A stretch of DNA of 64,000 nucleotides from Carallia brachiata (GCA_021464245.1 JADCRB010000002.1:1713058-1777057); one strand, 5' to 3'. Shown: positions 21,511 to 34,956, numbered from the stretch's first letter. Notes: generated from the letters alone by a model not told the origin. Numbers and translations: made by a program.

Positions 21511-23307
21511 ATGAACAAAGGCGGGGTGGGAGTCGGGCCGGGCGGTTCGGGGAGTGGACCAACGGCGGCGGCCACGGCTGCAGCGGCTCAGAAGCAGAAG
21601 ACCTTAATGCAAAGAGTCGAGACGGATATTGCCAACATCGTCGACAACTTCAACCACCTCGTCAATGTTGCTAGGGTAACTTTATTTCTCTGTTTCATTT
21701 GATTTCCTTAGTTTATTGCAGTTTTAGTTTATTTGAGTTTCCTTTTCCTTTGCCCCTCTGTTTTTCCTCCTAAAATTTCTCTTTATCGAACTTCTACGCT
21801 TTAAGATTGGTTTGGTCCAATCATTGAACGTTTTTTGTCTGCAATGAACTGTCCTCTAGAAGAAAGCTAAGGATTGCACAAGCTTGACCCAATTTTACAG
21901 TTGGTTTTGGTGGTGCTTAAGTGCAATTGAGGATCTTAACCTTAGTAACCTAGCTTCCGCTGTCCTGTCTGTCCTGTCGGGTTCACTGGCCGCCAATGAA
22001 TTGGGTCTTTTCCTTCATAACCAAATTTGTATGCAGTGCATTCTATGCAACGAGAATTCTTATTAGATCTTCCTTGTCATAATGGTATTTAAGTAAGACA
22101 TTGCATCGAATAACTTGGGAGGCTGTGATTCGTATGCGTATTCGGCTTTGATGGTTTAATTGATTAGTTTCTTCGCCATGATTGAATGCTCGATGCGGGA
22201 TATGCTTCCAATCTCTAGGTGTTTCTTTAGAACTGCAATTTTCTGGTTTTGTATATGTTTCCTCTTGTTGCTGTCAAGATCTTTGCGTCAGAGCTGGCAA
22301 CCATCTCTGGATTGCTGTAGATATCAGGAAAGGCAGACTGTTCATCGATTAAATTCGTAATTAGAGTAGATCAGATCAGAAGGCTAATGCTTTCTATAAA
22401 AGCAAATCATGGCTTTGCCTGGGGCCAGAAGTGAAGTGGCAATATTTGCAAGCATTATTTACTGCTATCTTATCTTTTCTTAGATGGAACCACATTATTC
22501 AGCTTCAAGAGGAGATGTTAAAATGCTCATGTGAAATCTGTGAAATGTTTTAGACTGCTTGTTGTAGGTCAACGAAACACCGGTTAGGAACTCTCAAGAG
22601 GCGTTTATGATGGAAATGCGTGCTGCCAGAATGGTAATAGTCATTTCTCTGTCATAGTCTCTCTTACTCATCCCCAAATACAGTCACATACCAACACTTG
22701 TGGACCAACATATGAACACCTAATTTATTTTTGCTACAAGATGAACGCTTATGAAATTTATATAAGTGATTAAACACTTGGCATGAATGTTATAATCTGG
22801 TTAACTTTCCATGATGTATGGAACTTAGAAAGATTTGTGAGACTATAATATATGTTGTAGGACTAAAACTGATGAATGATATAGAAGTATCCAGTTCATA
22901 AAAGGTTGACTTTTCCTGGATAAAACCTTTCTTCAGAGACAACCATGATGAATACAAATTCTAAATAAAATAGTGCCATAGATATAGGTAACATGGAAGC
23001 ACGAGTCCTAAGTTTACACGTCTCTGTAACACTTCTACATGGCTGCTGTTGTTTATTTTGATTGATTTTTTGGATCAGGTTCAAGCAGCTGACTCGTTAC
23101 TTAAGTTGGTGTCTGAGCTGAAGCAAACAGCAATTTTTTGGATTTGCATCTCTTAATGATCATGTAGACCAAAGGATAAGTGAGCTTAATCAACTAGCTG
23201 AGAAAACAGATCGCATGTTAGCTAGAGTTGGAGAAGAAGCAGCGGGTAGCCTCAAGGAGCTTGAATCTCATTACTATTCTTCTGCTCAGAGGACAAGTCA
23301 GAACTAG
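21511..23307 (+). CDS. MED22: Mediator complex subunit 22 (MED22), frame broken in exon 3
   Basis: Three exons: 21511-21675, 22568-22633, 23079-23307. MED22 is a small head-module subunit linking activators to RNA polymerase II in the nucleus. The N-terminus [12 protein letters not shown] runs into an Ala-rich stretch, then the helical core [34 protein letters not shown] and [20 protein letters not shown], typical of plant MED22. After TAIF the frame breaks at a T6 run (23134-23139): as given, translation stops at 23154-23156 after 102 aa. A shift equal to two missing bases restores the conserved tail ([15 protein letters not shown] to [15 protein letters not shown]) to TAG 23305-23307, about 153 aa. 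Splice sites are normal. An assembly error is likelier than gene loss. Confidence 0.9.
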
Positions 23308-26080
23308 CCGCAATGAAATGAGGTCTATAACTTTATCAGATTACTGCAATCTTCTGCTTTCCTTCTCGACTGCAGTGTAATTTTCTGATTTTCTTTTTAA
23401 TTTTGTAATCACGGTCGTGACAACATGTTTGTTGAATGCAACATGATTTTCTGTCTAACCCTTTCTGCTATTATGGAAGCTGTTTCCTGGTCATTTATAT
23501 ATTTGTACATGATCCTGGAGAGAACGGAAAACAGGGAGATCTTCATTTCAGTTGCATAATGACCTGTGGGTATTCTTCTCGCTAGCTAGCAAGCCAAAGT
23601 TTGCTGGGGACCGAACTGCTTGCTATTTGATCATATTTAAGCTTGCAATGATTAATGTGCCCAGCATTTATTTGAGGCATATCTTTTCTTGTCTTCTCAT
23701 TTTTTATTTGAAGTCCATTTCATGCATATTAGTCTTTTCTGTTTTGTTCAATAACATTTTGAGGATGAACTTTTCAATTAGAAAGCAATACTAACTAGCC
23801 AAATATCCATGATCAAATAACAGCTAAGCAAAGGTCTAGAGGTTTGTTTGAAGGGTTATTTTTCCAAGTATTTGCTGCCAATCAGGGTATGTTTAGCTTA
23901 CCGTATATAGACGACGAGATAACATTCCAAGCAAAAACAAGCATTGGTTTCCCCAATTTTCAACGGCACGTCTCCTAAGCATTTTGCTTGCTCATACTGG
24001 AAAGCAATCAGAGACTTGGGCTACCTCATAATGTTGGGGTTTTTTTTTATTTATTAAAATACCAATATATATACATAATTTTGATATTCCGCTTATTGTT
24101 TTGAATTGTTTTGAATACAATAAAATTGATAATTTTTACAAAAAATTTGATAGTTTTTGCAATTGAAACTAAAAGCTATTATTTTTTATTATAAATATTA
24201 TTAATTTTATTTTATTCAAAATACTAATCAAAATATTAAAATTCTAACACACAAATATATATACATATTGTTGTTGGGGAGCTGGGAGGATTTTGGTGAG
24301 GAGGGAGGTAGGGGATTTTGGAGAGGCCTGAGGGAGAAGCAGCTACCGTATGGGCTTGAAACTTTTACTGCTAGTGCTCGCGTGGGCCTTGTGTGACTGA
24401 TGCTTGCTTTGGGTTTTCCTTTATTTTTTTGGGTTTTCTTCCATCCCGCAGTGGTGGCTCCTTTGACCACCATTATATAATATATATATATATTTAGGGT
24501 TTTACGCATGCTTTCCCACCCCCACACCTTAGGTGGAAAATGTTTTGATTTCAAGGGACAAGTTTTCACTGGTCAAGGACAGGGAGCTTTGCACCGAAGG
24601 AGGCCATTGAGCCTTGACTAGACCAGATATGATGAAAAGCTAAAAATGTCAACAGCTTTTCGCAAAGTGCCCTCCCAACCCTACCCTCAAACCTAAACCA
24701 AAAGGTGTAATAAACAAAGAAATAAAGAGAGTTTGATGATGGCTCTGCTCCCAATTGTTGAGCACATGGGATGGGTCTATAGCAATGTTTTCTTTAATGA
24801 TAGCACTGTCAAATCCAGGGAGTGCATCATTCATTGCCGGTGCTTTTTGCGAGCTGCTTCTTGTACACTTATGCATATGGGTGACTGCAAGCTGCAGATT
24901 ATTGATGGATTCTTTATTTTGTACTCTTTATTTTATTAGACTTTATCTGGTAAGACCATGCAGAGTCCTATCAGGTACCGGTAAATGGCAATGCCCTACA
25001 CAATCTGTCATGAGTTATAACAAGGCCGCCGCGAGATATTTATTAGTTGAAATGTGACTGTCATTAACTGTTGCTGTCTTTTTTAACGAGAAAAAAAATT
25101 ACATTACATTATAAGTATAGTATAAAATCGAGACTATTTATTGATATTTTTATTTAATTTGTTTATAAGAATAATTTATCATCGAACATTAATAGAATTG
25201 AATAGAACTCTATCATAGTAAAATCCAATAATTATCAAATCTAAAATTAATTAAGTGAGTAAAATTTATATATTTCAATATAAAAGATAAATACTAGAAC
25301 AGATATTCGAATTTATGTCAATTATATCAAATATGTCTCTGATTATTATTTAAACTAAATTATTACTTTAAGTAATTAACTGTTATTAATTGTGGTGCAT
25401 GCTTAAATCTCGCAATTTGTTTGACATTTAGAAGTTGAGATTTTGGAGAAAAAAAATTGAGACTTTGATCTTAACAATTTTCTATCAAAATTCAAGCAGC
25501 AGCCCTTGAACAAATGCTCCCGCGCGCCCGAGCCCCAGCACATAATGGAGGTTCTTGTTTGTTGCCAAAAGAAACAAATTCCAACTAGGTCTTTGGGCAC
25601 ATAGGAAATAGGAATGATGAAATTGGACAACATTACAAAACTACAGATGTGGAAAAACGCCGAACGAGCATCGTGACCTATAATTGATTGTCATACACTG
25701 CGACAATACGATTTGAGATAGAAATATAGGCTTAAAAAGCCACAAAAGACAAGAGAATTTCAACTTCTTTTTTTTTTTTAGCTAAACTTGTTCTTTTTTT
25801 GGACCAGAAATTTCAACTTGTTCAATCAAACTAAAATAAGAGAAAATAGGTTTGACAATTGGCAACATGATGGAGACAAGTTGTAATGTGCTCCGTCTCC
25901 GTCTACCCTTGAAAATAATCTAGTTTTTTATGGTCAGCTTTCTGATTTGATTTAGCATGTGGCCAATCAGTTTTTGAACTGAGATTGTAACCCACCAATT
26001 CCATTTCCTTTTTTTTTTTTTTTTGGGTTATGTAAGACGGAGAGGTCAGGAAATAATAAAATAATTATAAAACTGGAACA
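23308..26080. other. MED22 3' flank and spacer; no gene recognised
   Basis: The first few hundred bases are probably 3' UTR. A less AT-rich block at about 24230-25060 has overlapping open frames on both strands (24649-24876 minus, 24755-25057 plus); none resembles a known family and I cannot choose between them. It could be a non-coding transcript or a decayed element. Confidence 0.4.
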
Positions 26081-26091
26081 CAGAATTAATA

Positions 26092-26393
26092 GTGTATTTG
26101 ATTTGTATAATTTTAATTAAAATAAAAAATAATTTAAAAATTTTAGTCAAAAAATATCATTTTTACCTTATTATTTTCTCACAATTTTCTAATCAATTCA
26201 AATAACATTATTTTTTCATAATTTTTTCTCTCACAAATTACTATTTATTTGTTATAATCATTTTCTTTGTCAGACTTTCTCATAGATCTAAATAATTTTT
26301 TTTGCACATGACTTTTTTTTTTATAAATTATTATTTATTTATTTTTAGTCAATTTTTTTTCTCTGAATTTTCCAACAATTCAAACAGACCACA
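26092..26393. mobile_element. Degenerate MITE of the AAATAGTAATTTGTGAGAG family
   Basis: Left GTGTATTTGATTTGT and the reverse complement of the right end, GTCTGTTTGAATTGT, agree at 12 of 15. The middle holds TTTTCTCTCACAAATTACTA, the complement of a module also seen near 31095, 31171 and 57445. No clear target-site duplication. Confidence 0.4.
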
Positions 26394-26399
26394 AGAGAT

Positions 26400-29300
26400 T
26401 TATGTTCCATCCGGTCGTTCGTAACTTTAGGCGGTTCAGCAATAAGAACCACACACGCATCTACCATCCAACCTTAAATTCTCAGGAGTTTGAAATTCTT
26501 TGTGGGTTACCAGCAGCAAAAATTGAAATCGAGCAAATTGGAAAAATAATAAAGAATTAAGCAGAGTTTTCACTTGTAATATTAGCAACTATTAAATTTA
26601 TTAATCGGTCAACAAAAATTATCGCAAACCATAAAAAATAAAGAAATCTTTTTTGGTCAAATATATAGAAAACTTTATTTGTTATTATTTATTATTCTTT
26701 ATTACTATTGATGTTGTTGTTGCTGTGGTTGCTGCTTTAATATTTTACTTAAATTGTGAGATTTTAATGGGAAAAGAAAGCGGTGAGAAAGTAAAATTTT
26801 ATATTTAAATTATATAAAAATTTATAAGAAAAAAATTTATGAATAAAATTATAAAAAAATTTATAAATTATTAAATGATGAATTAAAGTTAAAAAAATAA
26901 AAATAAAATTATTTTAATTATTTCACTTTCATATTTCTTTTATTTTTTTTGTGGCCAAATAATGAAAAGACGGCGTACGGTACATAATTCTTATGCTTTT
27001 TTCATAGTGTAACATATGATTTTTTTTTATTATGCTCATATGATTTTTTTTTTATAACTGTGAGTATTTTTTGTATAATTATAAATAAAAAAATGTGTAA
27101 CAAAAAAACAGTAATACTTTTTATATCACTTTTTATCTTTATAATTATATAAAATATATATATAATTGTAAAAAAAATTACGTATAAAAACAGTAAAAAA
27201 AAATATGTGCACATAAACATTCTCTCTTTTTCATATTTACCCAAACAGTGAAAATAGTGTTGGAATTTGAACTTTTCTTTCTAATCCGTTTCTATTGCAA
27301 AAAAACGGATTAGAAAGCTCGTCGCGCAGGGTAATCGATAAGCTCGTCGCGGGCCAAAGCAGGCCATTTACGCCTTGTTTGTTATTGAATGTTTACGCGT
27401 GCAGGCGATTAAACACGTGTCAACATGATAACTTGAAACTTACGAAGCTAACGTAAGCAGGTGATTAAAACCTCCGTCCATTCCCAACTTCCAAACAGAT
27501 CTATATCATTAAAGTCAAAGTGGGGCCTATATGAGAAAACTTTTAGTGCGCACGTAGTGCTGTACCGCGCGTGCGCCAGCCTGCTGCTCTTATAAACAAA
27601 ATTGTTCAAATAAAAAACAACTATTTTTGGTTCAAAATAATAATAAAATTAAATAATAATAATTGTTAGATAGTTAAATATAAAATTAAAAAAAATAAAT
27701 TATTAGACGACTACTTAAATAATATAGTCATGTTCAAAATAAAAATTTATGCTGATGAAGTTCTTAATTGTCTAGCTACTATTTAAGGGCACTATGAGGA
27801 AGAACAAGAGCTCAATTTAAAAAAAAAAAAAATTGGTGACAGTTTTGTATTTTATTATCTTTTTTTTTGCTTAATAAAATATAATTCCTACCGTTTTTGA
27901 GTATTTTTCTGGGGATAACAAATTTTTAACTAATATTTTTAATTTTTAAGTACTAGATAACACATTCTTTTGCAGTTCTCCCTTTCATTTTTGGGACATT
28001 AAACCGCAAGACACGGGAGGCTGGTACGCAATTCGCTCTGGTAGTAATGTTTTTGACCAAGGGAAGCTCTAGTAGTAATTTCGTGATACTTTAGTTGTAC
28101 TCGTGGATCTTGTGTATTAAATAAGAAATTTGCCGATTATATGTTCGATGAAGTTAAAAAATTTAGCCTTAAAATAATAATTTAATAATAATTTGACATA
28201 TTTTTTTTATATTTAATTTAATTTTAAGTTTTAGCCATAATAGAGATAATATTCTTCTTTTAATTGTCAATTAATTTCGATGTGTACTGTGCAAATTTTA
28301 GACTCGTTAATATGGTAGTCGGTTGAAATAGTCTCGTTCAGTTCTAACAGTATTTGAATGTTGGATCTTTCTTTTATAAAGAAAATTAAATGAGAATAAC
28401 AACGGATGACTTTCGATCTCAATCTGCATATATAATAATACAGATATCCACGATGCATATTTTTTTTATTACAAAAAAAATGAAGCCAAAAATTTAGCCA
28501 CTGACTTGGGTTGGTCACTTCGGCGAGCTCACCATATTTTTTACCGTGTTGTTATCAATTTCTTGTTTTTTTACTATTTTTAATCCATCGATTTTTTAAG
28601 GCCCTATTGTAAGGAAACGTTTGTTGTCCACAAGAATTTTCAAATTGAGTAGGTGATTCATAATAGAGTTTTAGATAAGATAAGGGGGAAAAAAAAGGAA
28701 TATAATTCTATCGTGTTGTTTTTGTCTATGATTCGAAACTTTTCTTGCAAATAGCTGTTGTTTGACGCCATGCGCGAAACACAAAATATCTATGTACGTA
28801 ATCAAATAAGAGGCCCGACTGTCCACAAATTGAATGATTTTTTTTTTTTTTAAATTACCATTGAACTATCCAAGATTCCGGATTATTTCAATTGACAGGA
28901 ATGCCTTCCATGGCTTAAGTAAGATCACGGATTATTAAAAAAAAAAAAAAACGGACGAAGAATCACGAACCCCTTCAAGGACGGTTAGCCGGCTACACAT
29001 TCATATTTCATGCTTTGAGAAAAGTCGTTGATTTGCTTCCTATGTTATCAGATATTAGACTTTAGATTAGATAGCTTTGTGGGGTCTTAAGACATTGGAA
29101 TTGGATATGGTCAGTTACACTCCGCCAATTGTTTGGTCAGAATTAGCCCAACTTGTTCATATTTGAATTCATTGATTTGAATGATTCTTATTTTAACCAA
29201 TTTGATAGTATAGTGATATATTTGTAAATATGTGATACGTATATAATTTATCTAATAATTTATATATTTTTTTTAATTTAATAGATCTTTCATAAAATTA

Positions 29301-30960
29301 CAACATATTAACGTATATCTACCGCATTACTCTGGTTAACTTATCAATACATTTTTCTCAATTTGCCAAGAAAATAGGCCGCCAAACTATCTCTCCGACA
29401 GAAAAAGGAAAAAAAAAAAAAAAAAGCTAGCAAACTATATGTTTATCTTCTCTTGATGTACTTTGTTAGAAAAAGAAGCCACAGGAATTTCCTACGTCCC
29501 CCATCAAACCTCCGCTCAACGACACAGCAACCACCTCTTCTCATTTGTATAATAGCAAGCCAACCATTTTCTTCACCTTAAACATCGTTTTGAGCTCTGG
29601 CCGTAGTTTTATCTTCTTAGAGATAATTGGGACAATTTCATTTGTCCTTCTAATTAACCCCTACTGAGCAAATTAGAAACCACTCGCCTGAAAGTAAGAA
29701 CAAGCATGTAACTAATAATTACATTTGCTAAATTTAACATATCATGTTCAACTTGCTCAAAAAAAAGAGGATTTATCAAACAAACAAAAAAATCCTAGAA
29801 ACCAACTTTCTTTTTCATAGTCTAGCTAGCTTTCTTTCTACCTGAAAAATCAGCTCTTTAAATCTGGAACACGTGGAATCAAAGTCAAATATTGTATTTT
29901 ATTGAGCATTGTCCTTATACGCTGATGTATATAGCTAAGCTCTGGCCCATCTCTAGCAATTTGCAGTCACAAGTTTTTGTTTCTTAGGATAAGAGATTGC
30001 AAAGATGATGAATGTCTGTTAGTTTAAGTAATTAAAATTTAATTTTTTTAAAATAAAATTTTAAATTTAAATTTTATATATAAAAAAATAAATACTAAAA
30101 AAAATTATTTTTTAAATAAATTTTTATCAACTCAAATTAAATTAATTAAATTTAATATACTTATTTTTTATTTCATAATTTAATATACTTTTTAAATTCA
30201 ATGTCTAGCCTCAAAAAAGAAATTGCCAACAGGTGTCTGAGAGGTGGAGGCAAGTATGCTATTGCTGGTACAGGGAACCATCATATCATGTCTGCTACTT
30301 CTTGCCAGCCAATTTAATGGGATGCAGAGATTTCTCACGCTTAGAAGGTGCAACACGGATATAGCTTACATAATGTTCGACCGAACAAACGTAACAGTTG
30401 GTTCTTACCTTCCAAAAAAAAAAAAAAGCCATTTACCCTAAACATCGTAGTTTAGCTAGAAACAATGAGAAACTTAAATAATATAAAGAGATTTATATAT
30501 AATTTATTATTTAAAATAGTAATTTAGTGGTTATTTAGTATATTTTTTTTACCACAACTTAGGTTCGAATACGAGTACCAGAGAATTTACCTGTTTCAAT
30601 TATTTGAGGTTATATTAGAATACAGTTATTAGTTTAAAACTCGTTAACACTAGGTTGAATGTAGGAAAAATTTATTAGACATAACAGTGTTTAAGTGATT
30701 AATTTATTTTTTTTAGGAGTGATTAAATGAGATTTAAATAAATAAAATTACTCTAATATTAATTTATAAATTTGATAATTATCATTTTTGTAATAATTTT
30801 TTTAATTAAAAAAAATTATATATAAACCTGATTCATCACAGGCAGTTCTGCCAGAAAAAGCGGAGATAAATTTATATCAATTTGTTAAAACAAAAAATTG
30901 TAAAAAATAAAAAAAATCGTGTAACTGTATACGTTGCTCTCTTTAAAGTCAATTTTTACC
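26400..30960. other. AT-rich spacer; no gene recognised
   Basis: No frame with recognisable family similarity or splice structure. It contains the hairpin at 27277-27317, several long poly(A)/poly(T) runs and degenerate MITE-like sequence around 26740-27240. Confidence 0.5.
27277..27351. repeat. Perfect 15-bp hairpin followed by a 12-bp direct repeat
   Basis: CTTTCTAATCCGTTT (27277-27291) pairs exactly with AAACGGATTAGAAAG (27303-27317) across an 11-base loop. AAGCTCGTCGCG then occurs at 27315-27326 and 27340-27351. The repeat is much more GC-rich than its surroundings. Confidence 0.7.
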
Positions 30961-30974
30961 CTCATTTATGATAT

Positions 30975-31330
30975 GCTTAGATTCAGGGAAAAGATGTGAA
31001 AAGAAAAAGAATAAGAATGAAAGTGATGTAAAAAATAAGTTGTTTAAATAAATAGGTAAAATGTAGAGAAAGAAAATATGAGAAAAAAATAAATAGTAAT
31101 TTGTAAGAGAAAAAATAATGAAAAATAAATTCTTTGAATAAATAGAGAAAGTATAGAAAAAAAAATTGAATAGTAATTTGTGAAAAAAAAATTGTGATAA
31201 AAATAAATTGGTTGAATTAGTGAAGAAAATATCAAGAAAAAATGATGAGGAATTGATAAAATAACGTTTATAATAATGATTGAAAAAACAATTTTTTTCC
31301 TACTTAATGAAAGCAAAACAAACAGGCCAT
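30975..31330. mobile_element. MITE-like element with internal tandem units
   Basis: About three diverged units of 77-90 bp repeat a pattern of AAATAAATTNTTTGAATAAAT, AGAGAAAGTATAGAAAA and AATAGTAATTTGT (the last at about 31094 and 31171). The right edge carries GCAAAACAAACAGGCC, the kind of end seen in TTTGTTTGG-type MITEs. The left end is poorly defined. Confidence 0.45.
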
Positions 31331-31898
31331 TAAGTGTAGAAACATTTTCGAGTTGTATCTTATTTTAATAAATTTAAGCTAGATACTTGTTTGTAGCATA
31401 GGATGTGCGAATTCTCTCAAGCACATGGTTTGAAAATATTCTAGCATAAATTTCATAAAATTTTTGCTACGTTCAATTTTTAATAATACATTATAATTAT
31501 AAGAATGTGTCTTCAACTACGCTCACTATATGTTTTTTTTTTTTAATCCAATTAAGTTGGGAAGAAAACTATTTTGCATAAAAGGAACCTTGGATTGGAA
31601 TGTTATATCTCACTTTAGTGGATTTCATATTTACGTGCATGGGTTATTGGTTGCTTCATACATGCTTTTTAGTGTTTTTTTTTTCTTACACTTTTATTTA
31701 TTCATTTTTATTAATTTGCTTTTCTATGTTAAGAATATTTTTCTTGTTCGAAAGAACAGCACAGCCAGAACCCAGCAACTCTGGCGGCAGTAAATTTGAA
31801 ATGAACATGTTTTTAACCTGCTCTTCATTGTTTTTGCAAGCAAACGAATCCCACGTGATTGGAATTGAGGTAATTACTCTTAGACATGGTTATCTTGA

Positions 31899-32355
31899 AG
31901 GCCAAAACTATAATTTCACCTATTATATGTGCACGTTTTAATAATTTTATTCATAACAGTTTTTAATTTTGAATTTCACCCTCAACGTTTTCTCTGTCAA
32001 TTTTTTTTACCTTTATTAGTTAATCGTTAAATGTGATACGTAATAATCCAATTAATAATATATCATCTTATTTATAACTCACGTTAACAACATGTTATTA
32101 TTTTATAATCGATAATCTGTTTGTTATAACTTTTTTTTAATTTTTTTCTTTCAATTATATAAAAGTATCAAATATATCATTGATTGTATTGTCACGTGTC
32201 ACATTTAACGGTCAACTAACTGAAAAAAATAAAAAAATTTGACAAAAAAAATATTGAGGGTAGAATTCAAAACAAAAAAATGTTGTGGATAAAATTCTTC
32301 AAACGTATAAAGATTATAAAGATGATATGTGAAATTATAATTTTTTTTTTGGCCT
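31899..32355. mobile_element. Foldback element with about 165-bp inverted arms
   Basis: The left arm AGGCCAAAACTATAATTTCA is mirrored at the right edge by TGAAATTATAATTTTTTTTT then TTGGCCT. Arms keep pairing through phrases such as TTGAATTTCACCCTCAA and GTTAAATGTGATACGT. Neither arm codes and no target-site duplication is evident. Confidence 0.68.
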
Positions 32356-32473
32356 ATATTAAATAAGCAAACAAGAAGGCAATTGGAATCCAACAAAAAT
32401 GGATTGAATGCCCGGAGCCTGGAGGCAATAAAAATCTCCAGTATTTTTTTCAAAGTAATTGTTGCGGATAAAT

Positions 32474-32515
32474 AAAAATATATATATATATATATTATAT
32501 ATATATATATATATG
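32474..32515. repeat. (TA)n microsatellite
   Basis: Two TA runs split by one TATTATA interruption. Confidence 0.9.
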
Positions 32516-33414
32516 TAAATGTTATATATATACACATATATATAGAATACAATATAATAAAATTAAAAGGGTCTGGCGTCGCTTGCACATTGCACAATTG
32601 AGACAAGCTGTGGGCAATGAAAGGGTATCCAATGTAACATGAGTTACAATTTTTGGCCATTAGTTTATTTATTTTTTTCAAAATTTTTCCCTATTATTTT
32701 ATGTTAGCCTGTGTAATGCATTTGTATTCTCGAATATATCATATTAAATATATTTAATCAGTCAAACCAAAGATTAATTAAGAAAATTGTGAGAAATTTC
32801 CTTAATATCACTTAAAGATGCAGCCTTGGTAAGGTCAATCTTTTGGAAATGCAATTGAAATTACGGGAGGACCGTAAAAAGAAAAGATTAAAAAGAAAAT
32901 TTGCGATGTTAAATTCCAGCAAATAAATATGTAGGTAAATATTTTTTAAAGAATAAATGCCCAAAAGCTGCATGATGAAAAAAAAAAAGAAAAAGAAAGA
33001 TAAATTGCTTTTCAGCACAAAAAATTGAAAACCGAAACAAAAGAACACAATCAGGAAAAAGAACAAAGGACTCTTTATTATTTTCACGTCAAACAAATTA
33101 ATCATAAAATTGCAGAGTTGAATGCAATGCTGCACCAAAATTAATTTAATGGTTTAAATATTCTAAGTTGAACATTCATAAATTCAATGTAAACCAGAGC
33201 GCCTGCCTAACTTTTTTCATGCTTAGTTAATGCAATAATAATAATATTCACAAGTTCTAACTCCCTTAAGTGAAGTGATGGGGTTAAAAAGATGTTAATT
33301 TTGCTAGATTAGTAATGTTAGTTGAGTTTGTAAAGTTTGTTTTTCACTAATTTAATTTAGACAGTCTAGACTATTTTGTATTATCATACTGTCATTTTTC
33401 TATTAGATCTGTAA

Positions 33415-34002
33415 CACAATGTTTAAAAGAGGAAAAGGATGAGAGGGAGAGAAAAATGAATATTAAGTAAATTGTTATATTTGAAAAATATAAGAAAATA
33501 TGGGAGAAATTTTTTAATTCTTTTAATTTTCCTAGCCACAAAAACCATTTTTCCTAAAATTAAGAAGATTTGGAAGAAAAATTATTAATTCTCTCATTTT
33601 TATTTAAAGACTAAATTACCTCATTATATATTAATAACTATAAATTTATTTAAAACAAAAAAATCTCAACATTCCTTATAATTTTTTTAATAAAAAAATT
33701 ATATAAATATTATAAACTTATTAAACAACATTTATATAAGTATTTCATGTACAATCAAAAATTAAATATTTTAATATTATATATAATATTTTTTATTATA
33801 AAATAAATTAAAATTTTTACACATATTATTTTACTGTCACTTATTTTTCATCCTTTTTCTAAATCAAAAATTTTTATTTTTCTTTTTTTATCATTTCTCT
33901 CCACATACAAAAAAATATATATATTTCTCTCATTCAATAATATCTTTCTCCACTTTTTTTTCGTTTACTTTCTCTCTTTTTAAATTTTATTTAAACACAG
34001 TA
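33415..34002. mobile_element. PIF/Harbinger-like MITE, copy 1
   Basis: The left end CACAATGTTTAAA and the reverse complement of the right end TACTGTGTTTAAA form an imperfect inverted repeat. TAA lies on both sides (33412-33414 and 34003-34005), the 3-base target duplication typical of PIF/Harbinger. The interior is AT-rich and non-coding and aligns over several hundred bases, in reverse, with 56371-56955. It ends about 0.95 kb before the DUF630/DUF632 start codon. Confidence 0.75.
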
Positions 34003-34206
34003 TAAAGCTACATCCCAATTTATCTATTTTTTTGCACTAAAAAGGAATAATGACAAATATTAAAAATAATAATTAACATTACAACTAAACAGAACCAAAC
34101 AAGGAAGTAGATAAGCGAAAAGTGAAAGGAGGATTAATGAGTGCGAGGGAGAATGAAGTAAAGTAATATCGAATGACAACGCTCCCATATCGATGTGTGG
34201 TTCCAC

Positions 34207-34244
34207 GACCCTTCTTCTTCTTCTTCTTCTTCTTCTTCTTCTCT
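34207..34244. repeat. (CTT)n microsatellite upstream of the DUF630/632 gene
   Basis: About eleven CTT units, roughly 0.7 kb before the ATG. CT-rich sequence continues to about 34570, so it may be in the promoter or 5' UTR. Confidence 0.85.
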
Positions 34245-34956
34245 TCGTCCTCCTCTCCTCTGCAAACACCATATTTATTTCTTTATATTTTGTGGGGATA
34301 GTCTTCTGGCACGGAAGAAGAGGACACTGCCACTGCCACAACAATAATAAAAACGTCATTGTTTTCTTCCTCTTCTGTTTCTTTCTTTCTCCTCTTTTGT
34401 TCATTGAACCCAAAATCACACATCCCTATGTAAAAAAAGCTTATTTAAAATATTCAACCAAAATTAAAAAAAAAAAACCCCATATCTCAGTTCCATTCGA
34501 ACAATTTTCAATCGTTTTCCCTGATTCCAATCCCCTCTCTTCCCCAACTTTCTCTCTCTTTGCATTAAATTCTCACTGTTTTGTATTATTTATTTATAGG
34601 CTACTTTTTTTTTTTTTTTGGGTATATCTCTCTGTGTTGAATTGAACTTTGGTTCAATTGAATTTTGACTTCCATGTCTGTTTCTCTCTAAAACCCATAT
34701 CTTTAATTCGTTCGTGTGTTCGAGAGAAGAAAAGAAGAAAGAAGAAAAAGAAACATCTTTGGATCTGCCGTCACGCACAATGCAACCTTTTTCTCTTCGT
34801 TTGTACCTTCAGATATTGACTCTTACAACTACCGAAAGAAAACAACAACGAAGACAACGACAAGGGCAACAAAAGCAGAAGGAGGATCACCATGAAAGCG
34901 ACGCCGTTTCACTTTATTAATAATTCTCGCATTGGCACCTCTTCTTCTTTGCTGAT

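Noticed and set aside
24228..25057. Overlapping open frames on both strands
   Set aside because: Frames on opposite strands are equally open and none matches a family; low AT content alone explains them.
27277..27317. Hairpin as a miRNA precursor
   Set aside because: A 15-bp stem with an 11-base loop is too short for a plant miRNA precursor.
30560..30580. GGTTCGAAT-like phrase suggesting a tRNA T-arm
   Set aside because: No acceptor stem, A-box or anticodon arm at the right distance.
34193..34645. 150-codon frame starting in the (CTT)n tract
   Set aside because: It translates a microsatellite and pyrimidine-rich leader; more likely the 5' region of the DUF630/632 gene.
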